This document shows, piece by piece, positions 51,929-59,243 of a DNA stretch of 64,000 nucleotides (positions within the stretch are counted from its first letter, which is position 1; each line of letters opens with the position of its first letter). Source of the stretch: PALSA-612 sp963742925 (lineage in GTDB: Bacteria; Actinomycetota; Thermoleophilia; Gaiellales; Gaiellaceae). The stretch covers positions 17,231-81,230 of the forward strand of contig CAVUNV010000010.1 of the NCBI GenBank assembly GCA_963742925.1. The letters run 5' to 3'. Both the position numbers and the translations under genes were made by a program. Under the pieces are notes generated by a model. That model was given only the letters and a program-made list of their open reading frames with translations. It did not search any database and was not told the DNA's origin.

Positions 51929-52438
51929 GTGGATGTCGCCGACGCCATCCGTAGCCGCCGGACGCACAAGTCCTTCGACTCGCAGCCCGTGCCGCGGGAG
52001 ACGCTCGAGGAGCTGTTCGACCTGGCCCGGTTCGCGCCGAACCACCACCTCACGCAGCCCTGGCGGTTCCGCGTCCTCGGCCCGCAGGCGCTGGCGCGGC
52101 TGAAGGAGGCGGCCGGGCCGGCCGAGGCGCCGAAGCTCGACCGTGCGCCCACGCTGGTCGTCGCCTCGGCGCGACTGACCGGCGCCCAGCAGCAGGACGA
52201 GGAGGACGTCTGCGCCGCGGCGGCGGCCGTCTACGCCGTACTGCTCGGCGCGCACGCGCGCGGGCTCGCCTCGTACTGGCGCACGCCGGCCGTGCTGCGC
52301 ACGCCAGAGGGCCGGGAGGCCGTCGGCGTCCCGGACGGCGAGCGGGTGCTCGGGCTGATCCATCTGGGCCGTCCGCTCACGCAGCCGCCGCCCAAGGAGC
52401 GCGAGCCGGTCGAGAGCTTCCTGGCCTTCCTGGACTGA
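51929..52438 (+). CDS. nitroreductase-family flavoprotein
   Basis: 169 residues. FMN-binding AIRSRRTHKSFDSQPVPRE near the N-terminus (RxxR...F pattern), LARFAPNHHLTQPWRFRVLG, and the C-terminal VLGLIHLGRPL. The protein is short for the family, resembling the compact YdjA type. Probably an NAD(P)H-dependent reductase of nitro or quinone compounds. GTG start 45 bases after the TadG-like gene. Confidence 0.87.
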   Translation: MDVADAIRSRRTHKSFDSQPVPRETLEELFDLARFAPNHHLTQPWRFRVLGPQALARLKEAAGPAEAPKLDRAPTLVVASARLTGAQQQDEEDVCAAAAAVYAVLLGAHARGLASYWRTPAVLRTPEGREAVGVPDGERVLGLIHLGRPLTQPPPKEREPVESFLAFLD

Positions 52439-52495
52439 GAGGATCCCGCCGAAAAGAAAAACCGCGCTCGTTGCGAACATTCGTCGACGGACGAC

Positions 52496-52524
52496 TTGAT
52501 TCGCGCGGCCCTCTCCTCTAGGTT
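52496..52524 (+). promoter_or_regulatory. sigma-70-type promoter of the small RNA
   Basis: -35 TTGATT (52496-52501), 17-base spacer, -10 TAGGTT (52519-52524). The predicted start, around 52531, coincides with the first base of the stem that closes the RNA downstream. Confidence 0.6.
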
Positions 52525-52530
52525 GCTCTT

Positions 52531-52655
52531 GCACCGAGCAAGGGACGCGAGTAGGTCGAAGCCGTTCCTGTGGGCCGTACGCGTAACCCGCAAGGGCCAT
52601 CGCGGAAAGTCTGTGGGGGCGGGGGACGAAAGCGCACCCGGCTCGGTGTTTTTTT
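52531..52655 (+). ncRNA. unidentified structured small RNA, about 125 nt
   Basis: An 8-bp stem (CACCGAGC 52532-52539 / GCTCGGTG 52641-52648) closes the RNA, is extended inward by GGG/CCC and CGC/GCG pairs, and is followed by seven T residues. Inside, GUUCC-GUGG-CC pairs with GG-CCAU-GGAA, capped by GCG-UAACC-CGC, plus a GGU-CGAA-GCC hairpin. With a promoter just upstream and an intrinsic terminator it looks like an independent transcript. It lacks the SRP (GGAAGCAGC), tmRNA and RNase P signatures I know. A leader of the next gene remains possible. Confidence 0.6.
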
Positions 52656-52715
52656 GTGCGCTCAGGTAGCTCGTACGCGCTCAAGCTTCGTACGCGCCTC
52701 GCCGATGAAACCCCC

Positions 52716-53300
52716 GTGAGCAGCGTGCTCCCCGCTCCCAAGTGCCCGCAATGCGGTGCCGAGCTGAAGCTCGGTGCCAGCGGCAAGCTGGACGCGTGGT
52801 CGTGTCCGGCCGGGCACGGTCTCGGCTTCACGCTCAGCGAGGCGTACGAGCGGATCGAGGGCGACGAGGTTCAGGCGATCTGGCACGCGTCGGAGCAGGC
52901 CGCCCCCGGCAAGTACGCCTGCCCCATGTGCTCCCGGCCGATGGTCAACGTGACCGTCGGAGTCGGCGGCGAAGGCTCGCCGCAGGAGGCCCTCGACGTC
53001 TGCCGCGACGACGAGTTCATCTGGTTCGACCCGGGTGAGCTCGACGAGTTCGCCGAGCACACGCAGGCCGCGCAGCCGTCCGCCGACGAGCTGCAGAAGA
53101 TCGACCAGATCCGAGCAAGCTTCGACCACGATCTCGACGATGCCGCCGCAGCCGAGGAGAGCCGCGGCGTCATGAACCGCTTCGCAAACCACGTGGTCGC
53201 GTACCACCCCGGTCTCGTGAAGCTGCTCGACCATGCCGTCTACCACGACGAGCTCGACGACATGGACGAGACCAAGCAGCCTGACGCGCACGCAGCCTGA
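52716..53300 (+). CDS. zinc-ribbon protein, unknown function
   Basis: About 194 residues from the GTG at 52716, chosen because upstream codons run into the RNA's T-tract. Two metal-binding knuckles are seen: KCPQCGAELK with SCPAGHG, and ACPMCSRPMVNVTVG with DVCRDDEFIWFDPGEL; the second resembles the TFIIB-type zinc finger often seen before WFDPGEL in small membrane-associated proteins. The C-terminal half is acidic and helical (DELQKIDQIRASFDHDLDD) without a membrane segment. Function unknown. Confidence 0.75.
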   Translation: MSSVLPAPKCPQCGAELKLGASGKLDAWSCPAGHGLGFTLSEAYERIEGDEVQAIWHASEQAAPGKYACPMCSRPMVNVTVGVGGEGSPQEALDVCRDDEFIWFDPGELDEFAEHTQAAQPSADELQKIDQIRASFDHDLDDAAAAEESRGVMNRFANHVVAYHPGLVKLLDHAVYHDELDDMDETKQPDAHAA

Positions 53301-53329
53301 GCTTGAGCCCGATCGTCTAGGCTCCGGCG

Positions 53330-53749
53330 GTGGCCGACCTTCCGCTGACCGGCGGCTGTCTCTGCGGCGCCGTCCGCTTCGAGGTGTCGCAGCCGCTCGT
53401 CTCGGTCGGCTACTGCCACTGCACACGCTGCCAGCGGCGAACCGGCACGGCTGCAGCCGTCTCGGGCCGGATCGTTCCCGGGTCGCTCCGTGTCGTCGCC
53501 GGTGAGGATCTCGTCCGTTCCTACGAGCCCCCGGACGGGTTCGCCAAGGACTTCTGCGCCGGTTGCGGCTCGGGTCTCTGGAGCCGTGACCCTCAGGATC
53601 CCGGCGTGATCAGCGTCCGCCTCGGCGCGTTCGACTCCGACCCCGGGATCAGGCCGTCCTACCGCCAGTTCGTCGCCTACGCTGCGCCCTGGGAGCCGAT
53701 CCCGGACGATGGCCTGCCGCGCTATCCGGAGCGCCGCCCGCCGGCATAG
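53330..53749 (+). CDS. GFA/CENP-V family protein (DUF636)
   Basis: 139 residues. The zinc-binding pattern GGCLCGAVRFEV, GYCHCTRCQRRTGTAAAVS and FCAGCGSGLWSR is complete for the GFA (glutathione-dependent formaldehyde-activating) fold. Actinobacteria generally lack glutathione, so the activity is probably different from the founding enzyme. GTG start, 29 bases after the zinc-ribbon gene. Confidence 0.9.
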   Translation: MADLPLTGGCLCGAVRFEVSQPLVSVGYCHCTRCQRRTGTAAAVSGRIVPGSLRVVAGEDLVRSYEPPDGFAKDFCAGCGSGLWSRDPQDPGVISVRLGAFDSDPGIRPSYRQFVAYAAPWEPIPDDGLPRYPERRPPA

Positions 53750-53794
53750 AACCTCAGGCTCAAGCCTCTCGCGTCCGCTGCCGAAGAAGCTCGT

Positions 53795-53989
53795 ATGCCA
53801 ATGCAAAAGCTTCTCCGAGCTGCCGTCCCGTTCATGGCGGGCGGTGCAATCGCGATCTTCGTCGCCGAGCTCACCCGCGGCAGCACGCCGCCCAGGGACG
53901 AGCCGTTCCCGGCGACGTGGTTCACCGACGCCGATCACGCGCCCCAGCATCTCTGGACGGGCGAGCCGACCTTCGACTGGGGCGACTGA
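53795..53989 (+). CDS. small membrane protein, hypothetical
   Basis: 64 residues from MPMQKLLRAAVPFMAGGAIAIFVAEL, one hydrophobic segment at about 9-25, then a Pro/Trp-rich outer part (PFPATWFTDADHAPQHLWTG). I see no known family and no strong ribosome-binding site. Accepted tentatively from its hydrophobic start and its location in a gap between genes. Confidence 0.4.
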   Translation: MPMQKLLRAAVPFMAGGAIAIFVAELTRGSTPPRDEPFPATWFTDADHAPQHLWTGEPTFDWGD

Positions 53990-54130
53990 CCTCGATTCGC
54001 CCGGCGGCGAGCGCTGCGAGCGCAGCAGCGCCCGCCGACCGTTTGAGTGAGGTGTGCGTGGGAACGCTGCACTCAGCATGGGACGAAACGGGGCGTCTGT
54101 CGTCCCCCATTCGAGGGATTCCGTCTTCGG

Positions 54131-54550
54131 TTATCCGCGCAGCACGAGCTGGGTGCAGCGGAAGAGCGCCATCGGGGATCCGGCCGGATCGGTGACGGTC
54201 GCGTCCCAGAGCTGCGTGGTGCGGCCGCCGTGGACGAGCCGCGCCTCGCAGGCGATCGTCCCCTCGCGCGCCGTGCGCAGGAGGTTGGTCTTCAGCTCGA
54301 TCGTCGTGAAGCCCGTGGCGCCCTCGGGCAGGCTGAGGATGCAGCCGTAGCCGCACGCCGTGTCGGCGAGCGCGACCACGGTGGCCGAGTGCAGATACCC
54401 GTTGGGAGCGAGGTGACGCTCGGCGACAGTGAGACGCGCCTGAACGGCTCCGTCCGTGACACCGTCGATCTCGATGCCCAAGAAGCCGGGCAGGAACCGG
54501 GCGCCGGCCTCGTTCAGCTGCGCGAGCGTGAGCTCCATCGCTGAGATCAT
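54131..54550 (-). CDS. hotdog-fold thioesterase (PaaI type)
   Basis: About 139 residues. PNGYLHSATVVALADTACGYGCI carries the conserved hotdog helix with catalytic Asp, and TGFTTIELKTNLLRTAREGTIACEARLVHGGRTTQLWDATV is typical of PaaI/YbgC-like acyl-CoA thioesterases. The start may be ATG 54550 or ATG 54539. It is divergent from the selenoprotein candidate with only 6-17 bases between start codons, so transcripts may be leaderless or overlap. Confidence 0.88.
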   Translation of the reverse strand: MISAMELTLAQLNEAGARFLPGFLGIEIDGVTDGAVQARLTVAERHLAPNGYLHSATVVALADTACGYGCILSLPEGATGFTTIELKTNLLRTAREGTIACEARLVHGGRTTQLWDATVTDPAGSPMALFRCTQLVLRG

Positions 54551-54556
54551 TCCGGA

Positions 54557-55291
54557 ATGACGAACGTCGCGCTCTTCTGGCATCCGGCCTGAGCGAGCTG
54601 TGCCGCGGCCAGGGAGTTCCTTGGCGAGCACGGGGTCGAGTTCGAGTCGCTGAACGTCCGCGACGGCGCGGGCGGCGAGCGCCGCTGGCTGGAGGCGGGC
54701 CGGCCTGTCGTGCCCTCGCTGGTCGTGGACGGCGCATCCCTGCCGGTGCTCCACGTATCGCAGATCGCCGCGGCGCTCGGGCTGCCCCTGCCGTCGTCGG
54801 GAGCGCCGCTGCGCGCCGGCCGGGACGCGGAGGCGATTCTGGCCGCGTGGGTCGCCCACCTGCCGACGATCGGCTGGGAAGAGCTCCTCGCCCCCACCCC
54901 CTCTCGCGGTCGCAGCCTCCGCAACCTGACCGTGAACGTCTTCCACCCGTTCGAGCTGCTCCCGGCTGCCTGGAGCACGAAGGAGCTCGACTGGCGGCCG
55001 GAGGAGGACGGAGCGCGCGAGCTCCGGCTCGTGGACCGCGACGCCGTGCACGGTTTCGCCGCGGCGGCAGCGTCGGGATGGCGCTCGTTTCTCGCCGCTC
55101 ACGGTGCCGAGCTCGACGACCACGATCCGCTCGTCGCGACCCCACGCGGCGAGGTCTCGTTCGCTGCGTTGCTGGAGTTCCAGCGCTGGCACGCGGCCTA
55201 TCACTATCGACAGCTCGTCGACGCGGCAGGCATCCGCGATCCGCTCGACCTGACGCCCTTCGCCCTGTCGCTCCCTGCGGAGATCTACTAG
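54557..55291 (+). CDS. candidate selenoprotein: UxxC glutaredoxin-like domain fused to a DinB-like domain
   Basis: 244 residues if TGA at 54590-54592 is read as selenocysteine. The frame begins MTNVALFWHPA-U-ASCAAAREFLGEHG, so the TGA replaces the first cysteine of a CxxC redox motif. Then come ESLNVRDG, the cis-proline VVPSLVVDG and VLHVSQIAAAL, a glutaredoxin-like fold of about 75 residues. The rest (NVFHPFELLPAAW, LLEFQRWHAAYHYRQLVDAA) resembles a DinB-type four-helix metal-binding domain. TGA is the only in-frame stop before 55291. A stable stem-loop follows at the spacing used by bacterial SECIS elements. A TGC-to-TGA error is the alternative. Confidence 0.68.
54600..54631 (+). promoter_or_regulatory. 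putative bacterial SECIS element
   Basis: Lower stem GTGC/GCAC (54600-54603 with 54628-54631), internal loop, upper 7-bp stem GCCAGGG/CCTTGGC and apical loop AGTT (54615-54618). The loop starts 22 bases after the TGA, within the 16-37 base range known for bacterial SECIS, and has a G in its first two positions, as required for SelB binding. Confidence 0.58.
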
Positions 55292-55367
55292 AGAGCGCTC
55301 GGCGGGGGCGCCGCACGGCAGAGCGCCCGGCCGGTCGGCCGAGCGCCCGTGCCGACTGCGTCAGGCT

Positions 55368-55790
55368 CTACCCGTCGCCTTTGAGACAGGCGTGCGCCGA
55401 GGCGTCCACCGCGAGCTGGCTGGTCACGTTGAGGGCGTGAACCGACAGCGTGTACCGACCGTGCTGGGCCCAGGACGGCACCCTGTGCTCGGCTCCGAAC
55501 ACCTGCCCGTGACCCGGGTCGGCGGTGAAGTCCCAGTGCGCCGAGTAGCTGACTCCCGGGCCGGTCACCGTCGCGGTGACCCTGGCGTGCAACGTGGCCT
55601 CCGATGTGTTCCTCACCAGCACGGAGGCGCTGATGACATCGCCGTGCCACACCCTGTCCGGGCTCACCGTGGCCGTGACCTGCATTCCTGCGCCGGTTTT
55701 CGTCTGAGACGTTGCCTGCACCGCCGCGGCGGTCACCAGGCCGGCTGCGATCACTGCCACCGCCGCCAGGAGAAAGCGGAAGGTGCGCAT
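55368..55790 (-). CDS. secreted protein with an immunoglobulin-like domain
   Basis: 140 residues; signal peptide RTFRFLLAAVAVIAAGLVTAA cut near ATSQ. The mature part (MQVTATVSPDRVWHGDVISASVLVRNTSEATLHARVTATVTGPG) reads as a beta-sandwich. Function unknown. Divergent from the phosphoribosyltransferase gene, leaving a 185-base shared upstream region. Confidence 0.68.
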   Translation of the reverse strand: MRTFRFLLAAVAVIAAGLVTAAAVQATSQTKTGAGMQVTATVSPDRVWHGDVISASVLVRNTSEATLHARVTATVTGPGVSYSAHWDFTADPGHGQVFGAEHRVPSWAQHGRYTLSVHALNVTSQLAVDASAHACLKGDG

Positions 55791-55975
55791 GAGTACGACC
55801 TCCTCCGATTGATGCAGATCGTCGTCTACGCCGGTCGCATTTCAGTCGCAATCCGATCGCGAGAGCTGCCGCCGGGAACTCGGTAGATCGTGGCAACGGC
55901 GGTCCGCGGACGCACCGATGCCGGACCGCCCGGTGTGGGCGCATCCTGTCGCCAGGGCCTGAAGAGGTAGGGGTG

Positions 55976-56630
55976 ATGTCCACCGAGCCGTTCGTGCTGA
56001 CCTGCTTGCCTCTGTTCGAGGATCGCCGAGAGGCCGGTCACCTGCTGGCCGCAGAGGTCGAGCGGACCGGAATCGAGGATCCCGTCGTGATCGGTCTCGC
56101 GCGCGGCGGCGTGGAGGTTGCAGCCGCGATCGCGTCCCGGCTCGACGCTCCGCTCGACGTGCTCGCCGTCCGCAAGGTCGGCCATCCATGGCAGCCCGAG
56201 TACGCACTAGGCGCGGTGACTCCCAGCGGCGGCACATACGTGCGCGGGCCGGATGGCCTGACCCCTGAGGAGCTCGAACGCTGCGGTCGCCGAGGCAAGG
56301 CGGCGGGCGGAGCAGCTCGACGAGCGGCTCCACGCCGGTCGGCTTCGGGTCGACCTGGAGGGCCGCCGTGTGGTGCTCGCGGACGACGGCCTCGCCACCG
56401 GCGCGACGATGTTCGCGGCGGTCCGCTGGGCGCGCGCGTGTGGCGCCGCCCGCGTCGTCGTCGCGGTGCCGGTCGGTGCCGTCCAGAGCATCGAGCCCCT
56501 TCGGCAGGAGGCGGATGACGTCGTCTGCCTCTGTGCGCTGGATGACCTCGTCGCCGTTGGAATGTGGTACCGCGTGTTCGATCAGGTCGAGGACGAGGAC
56601 GTGCTCCGCCTGCTGGCAGCGGCCGGATGA
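55976..56630 (+). CDS. phosphoribosyltransferase-family protein (one frameshift)
   Basis: About 217 residues after correction. N-terminal PLFEDRREAGHLLAAEVERTG and VVIGLARGGVEVAAAIASRLDAPLDVLAVRKVGHPWQPEYALGAV are typical of the PRTase proteins found with stress genes. The PRPP loop VVLADDGLATGATMFAAVRWA follows the break. At 56284-56285 an extra G (TGCGGTCGCC for TGCGTCGCC) must be removed to link ELERC to VAEARRRAEQLDERL. Substrate unknown. The TGA stop overlaps the next ATG. Confidence 0.85.
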
Positions 56631-57142
56631 ACGAAGAGGGGGTGCGAGTCGTGGCAGCGCTCGAGCTCGAGACGGTGGCCGTCGAGAAGCCCGAGGACGT
56701 CAACCTGATCCTGGGGCAGGCGCACTTCATCAAGACGGTCGAGGATCTCTACGAGGCTCTGGCCGGCTCCTCGCCGCACCTGCGCTTCGGGCTCGCCTTC
56801 TGCGAGGCATCGGGCGCGTGCCTCGTCCGGCGGGCGGGCAACGACCCCGAGCTGGTGGAGCTGGCGGTCCGGAATGCTCTCGCGATCGCCGCGGGGCACA
56901 CGTTCATCGTCTTCCTGAGGGAGGGCTACCCCGTCAACGTGCTGAACCAGGTCAAGCAGGTCCCCGAGGTCTGCCGCGTCTTCTGTGCGACAGCGAACGA
57001 GGTCGAGGTCGTCGTCGGCGTGACAGGGCTGGGTCGCGGCGTTCTGGGCGTGGTCGACGGGGCGGCTCCGGTAGGAGTCGAGACGGACGAGGACGCAGTC
57101 GAGCGGCGTGATTTGCTGCGTCGGATCGGCTACAAGCTCTGA
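56627..57142 (+). CDS. adenosine-specific kinase (DUF355 family)
   Basis: 171 residues. VAVEKPEDVNLILGQAHFIKTVEDLYEAL, LRFGLAFCEASGACLVRRAGND and AGHTFIVFLREGYPVNVLNQVKQVPEVCRVFCATAN are the conserved blocks of this small family, first characterised in archaea as adenosine-specific kinase. It starts inside the stop of the phosphoribosyltransferase gene, suggesting a joint nucleotide-related task. Confidence 0.85.
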   Translation: MNEEGVRVVAALELETVAVEKPEDVNLILGQAHFIKTVEDLYEALAGSSPHLRFGLAFCEASGACLVRRAGNDPELVELAVRNALAIAAGHTFIVFLREGYPVNVLNQVKQVPEVCRVFCATANEVEVVVGVTGLGRGVLGVVDGAAPVGVETDEDAVERRDLLRRIGYKL

Positions 57143-57162
57143 CGTCGAGCCGGAACCGGTCC

Positions 57163-58524
57163 GTGGCGTACGGTGCCACCGTGGGTGTCGTTCGCGACCG
57201 CACGGAGGCCGCGAGCGAGAGCGCTCCGGTGCTTGCGGCCTCCGCGGAGGTTGCCGACCGGCCGTGGCCGCGCGGCCCGGCGATTCTCCAGCCGCTCCGC
57301 GTTCGCGACTTCGCACTCTTCTGGGCCGGTCAGTCGGTCTCGCTGGTCGGTGACGGCATCTACCTGGTCGCGATCGCCTGGCAGGTGTACACGCTCTCGA
57401 ACGCACCGACCGCGCTGGCCATCGTCGGAATCGCCCAGACCGTCCCGCTGGTCGCGTTCGTGTTGGTCGGCGGCGTGCTCGCCGACCGGCTCGACCGCAG
57501 GAACCTGATGATCGCGGGAGCTGCGATCCCGGGCCTGGCCATTGCCGTCCTTGCCGGGCTCACGATCAGCGGGGTGCTCACCCTCTGGCAGGTGTGGGTG
57601 ATCTCCGCGGTCGTCGGCTTCGGCCGGGCGCTCTCCGGGCCGGCGAGCGGCGCCTTCGTTCCCGACATCGTCCCTGTACCGCTGCTCGTGCAGGCCAACT
57701 CGCTCGGCCTGCTCGTCCGGCCGCTCGCGATGACGCTGGTCGGGCCGGCCCTAGGCGGCGTGTTGATCGGAGCAGTGGGCACCGGAGCGTGCTTCGCGAT
57801 CGACGCCGCCAGCTTCGCCGCTGCCGTCGCCGCGCTGCTCGCCATCTCGTCGCGTCCGATCGTCCGCGGGGCGAGCACGGCGCTGCTCGCAGACGTCCGT
57901 GAGGGCTTTGCCTTCATCCGTCGCCACGTCTGGATCTGGGGCACCCTCGCGATGGCGACCCTCTGGGTGCTGCTGATCTGGGGCCCGCTCGACGTGCTGG
58001 TTCCCTACCTCGTCAAGAACGACCTCCATGGCAGCGCCGGCGACCTCGGGCTCATCTTCGCGGCCGGCGGAGTCGGGGCGATAGGTGCCGCGCTCCTGAC
58101 CGGGCAGCTCGGGCTGCCGAAGCGTCCGATCACCTGGATGCTCGTCGGCTGGAGCCTGGGCTGTGCGGCCGTGTCCGGAATCGGGCTCGCCGTCGCCTCC
58201 TGGCAGGCAGCGCTGGCCATGCTCGCGTTCCAGGCGCTCCTGACGATGGCCGACATCATCTGGATCACGCTCCTTCAGCGACTCGTTCCGGCCGGGCTGC
58301 TCGGACGCGTTCGCTCGCTGGACTGGCTGCTCTCGGTCGGCCTGGTTCCCCTCTCCTTCGCCGTCACGGGCCCGGTCGCAGGAGTACTCGGCGTTCGCGC
58401 CACCCTCGTCGGCGCCTCGCTGATCGCGAGCGCCATCGCCCTCGCCACCCTGTTCCTGCCCGGCATGCGCTCGACCGACGCGAGGCTCCAGGGCTCGCTC
58501 GCGAACACCCGCTCCCAGGCCTAG
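57163..58524 (+). CDS. MFS transporter (EntS/DHA3-like exporter)
   Basis: 453 residues with about 12 membrane segments. RDFALFWAGQSVSLVGDGIYLVAIAWQVY and the loop 2-3 motif GGVLADRLDRRNLM (MFS motif A form) are typical of the drug/macrolide-siderophore exporter group. The GTG start is 20 bases after the kinase gene; a later GTG near 57181 is also possible. Substrate unknown. Confidence 0.88.
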   Translation: MAYGATVGVVRDRTEAASESAPVLAASAEVADRPWPRGPAILQPLRVRDFALFWAGQSVSLVGDGIYLVAIAWQVYTLSNAPTALAIVGIAQTVPLVAFVLVGGVLADRLDRRNLMIAGAAIPGLAIAVLAGLTISGVLTLWQVWVISAVVGFGRALSGPASGAFVPDIVPVPLLVQANSLGLLVRPLAMTLVGPALGGVLIGAVGTGACFAIDAASFAAAVAALLAISSRPIVRGASTALLADVREGFAFIRRHVWIWGTLAMATLWVLLIWGPLDVLVPYLVKNDLHGSAGDLGLIFAAGGVGAIGAALLTGQLGLPKRPITWMLVGWSLGCAAVSGIGLAVASWQAALAMLAFQALLTMADIIWITLLQRLVPAGLLGRVRSLDWLLSVGLVPLSFAVTGPVAGVLGVRATLVGASLIASAIALATLFLPGMRSTDARLQGSLANTRSQA

Positions 58525-58530
58525 CGCCGT

Positions 58531-58803
58531 CTACGGCTCGTGCAAGAGCACGGGCTCTTCGTAACCCGGCTCGCCCGCCTTCGCTTTCGCAGTGCGCTTG
58601 CGAGCCGGCTTGATCGTGGCGTCGCTCGAGCGCGGGTAGAGGATCGTCTCGTGGCCGTCCTCCCAGCGGACGCGGTAATGCTCGCGCTCGCCCTCTCCGA
58701 GCACCTCGACGATCTTGCCGGTTCGCCGGCTGTCGCCGACGTGATGGCCCTCGAACACGATGACGTCGCCGACATCCACTCTCTGTGTAGAGCTCTGGCT
58801 CAT
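58531..58803 (-). CDS. DUF1918 domain protein
   Basis: 90 residues from MSQSSTQRVDVGDVIVFEGHHVGDSRRTGKIVEVLG, the DUF1918 signature (GDxIVxxGxxxGxxxRxGEIVEV), ending YRVRWEDGHETILYPRSSDA. ATG is preceded by AAGGAG. DUF1918 is an SH3-like fold common in actinobacteria; role unknown. A lysine-rich tail (ARKRTAKAKAG) may bind nucleic acid. Convergent with the MFS gene. Confidence 0.88.
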   Translation of the reverse strand: MSQSSTQRVDVGDVIVFEGHHVGDSRRTGKIVEVLGEGEREHYRVRWEDGHETILYPRSSDATIKPARKRTAKAKAGEPGYEEPVLLHEP

Positions 58804-58975
58804 CGGGACTCCTTTCTCCCCCAAGACTCGATCCGGGGGCGTGAGTCCCGCATCCGGGAAGACACGGATCCTGTCGCCCCCTCTGCGGGAAGTTGCTGAG
58901 CGCCGCCTGTGGGTTGCACTGATGCCGCCCGGCCCGGTCCTGTCAGAGACTCACGGAGGAAGGAGGGTCGAATCG

Positions 58976-59242
58976 ATGAGCCAGAACGTTCACGTGCAGC
59001 TCGCAGGGCCTCGCCCCTGCTCCGAGCTGGTCGACTTCCTCGCCGTGCGGGGGCTCGCTGCCACGCTCGTGGAGACGAATGACCGCTGCGAGCTGGAGAT
59101 CGGGTACGCCGCCGATCCCGACGAGCGGCTGCGTGACGACGTGGCCGGCGCGCTGCGAAGCTGGCTGGCGGAGCGCGACGCCTCGCTCGTCCTGTCGGAA
59201 GACGGTGACGACGGGTACGTCCTGCGGCCGCCCGGCGAGTGA
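58976..59242 (+). CDS. small hypothetical protein
   Basis: 88 residues with an excellent ribosome-binding site (GGAGGAAGGAGGG) before ATG 58976. MSQNVHVQLAGPRPCSELVDFLAVRGLAATLVETNDRCELEIGYA suggests a ferredoxin-like alpha-beta fold. Compact and soluble. No family recognised. Convergent with the ABC exporter permease, one base apart. Confidence 0.68.
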   Translation: MSQNVHVQLAGPRPCSELVDFLAVRGLAATLVETNDRCELEIGYAADPDERLRDDVAGALRSWLAERDASLVLSEDGDDGYVLRPPGE

Positions 59243-59243
59243 G

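Noticed and set aside
52531..52655. 4.5S/SRP RNA or RNase P for the small RNA
   Set aside because: The GGAAGCAGC domain IV loop is missing, and GGAAAGTCTGTGG only partly resembles the RNase P P4 region in an RNA far too short.
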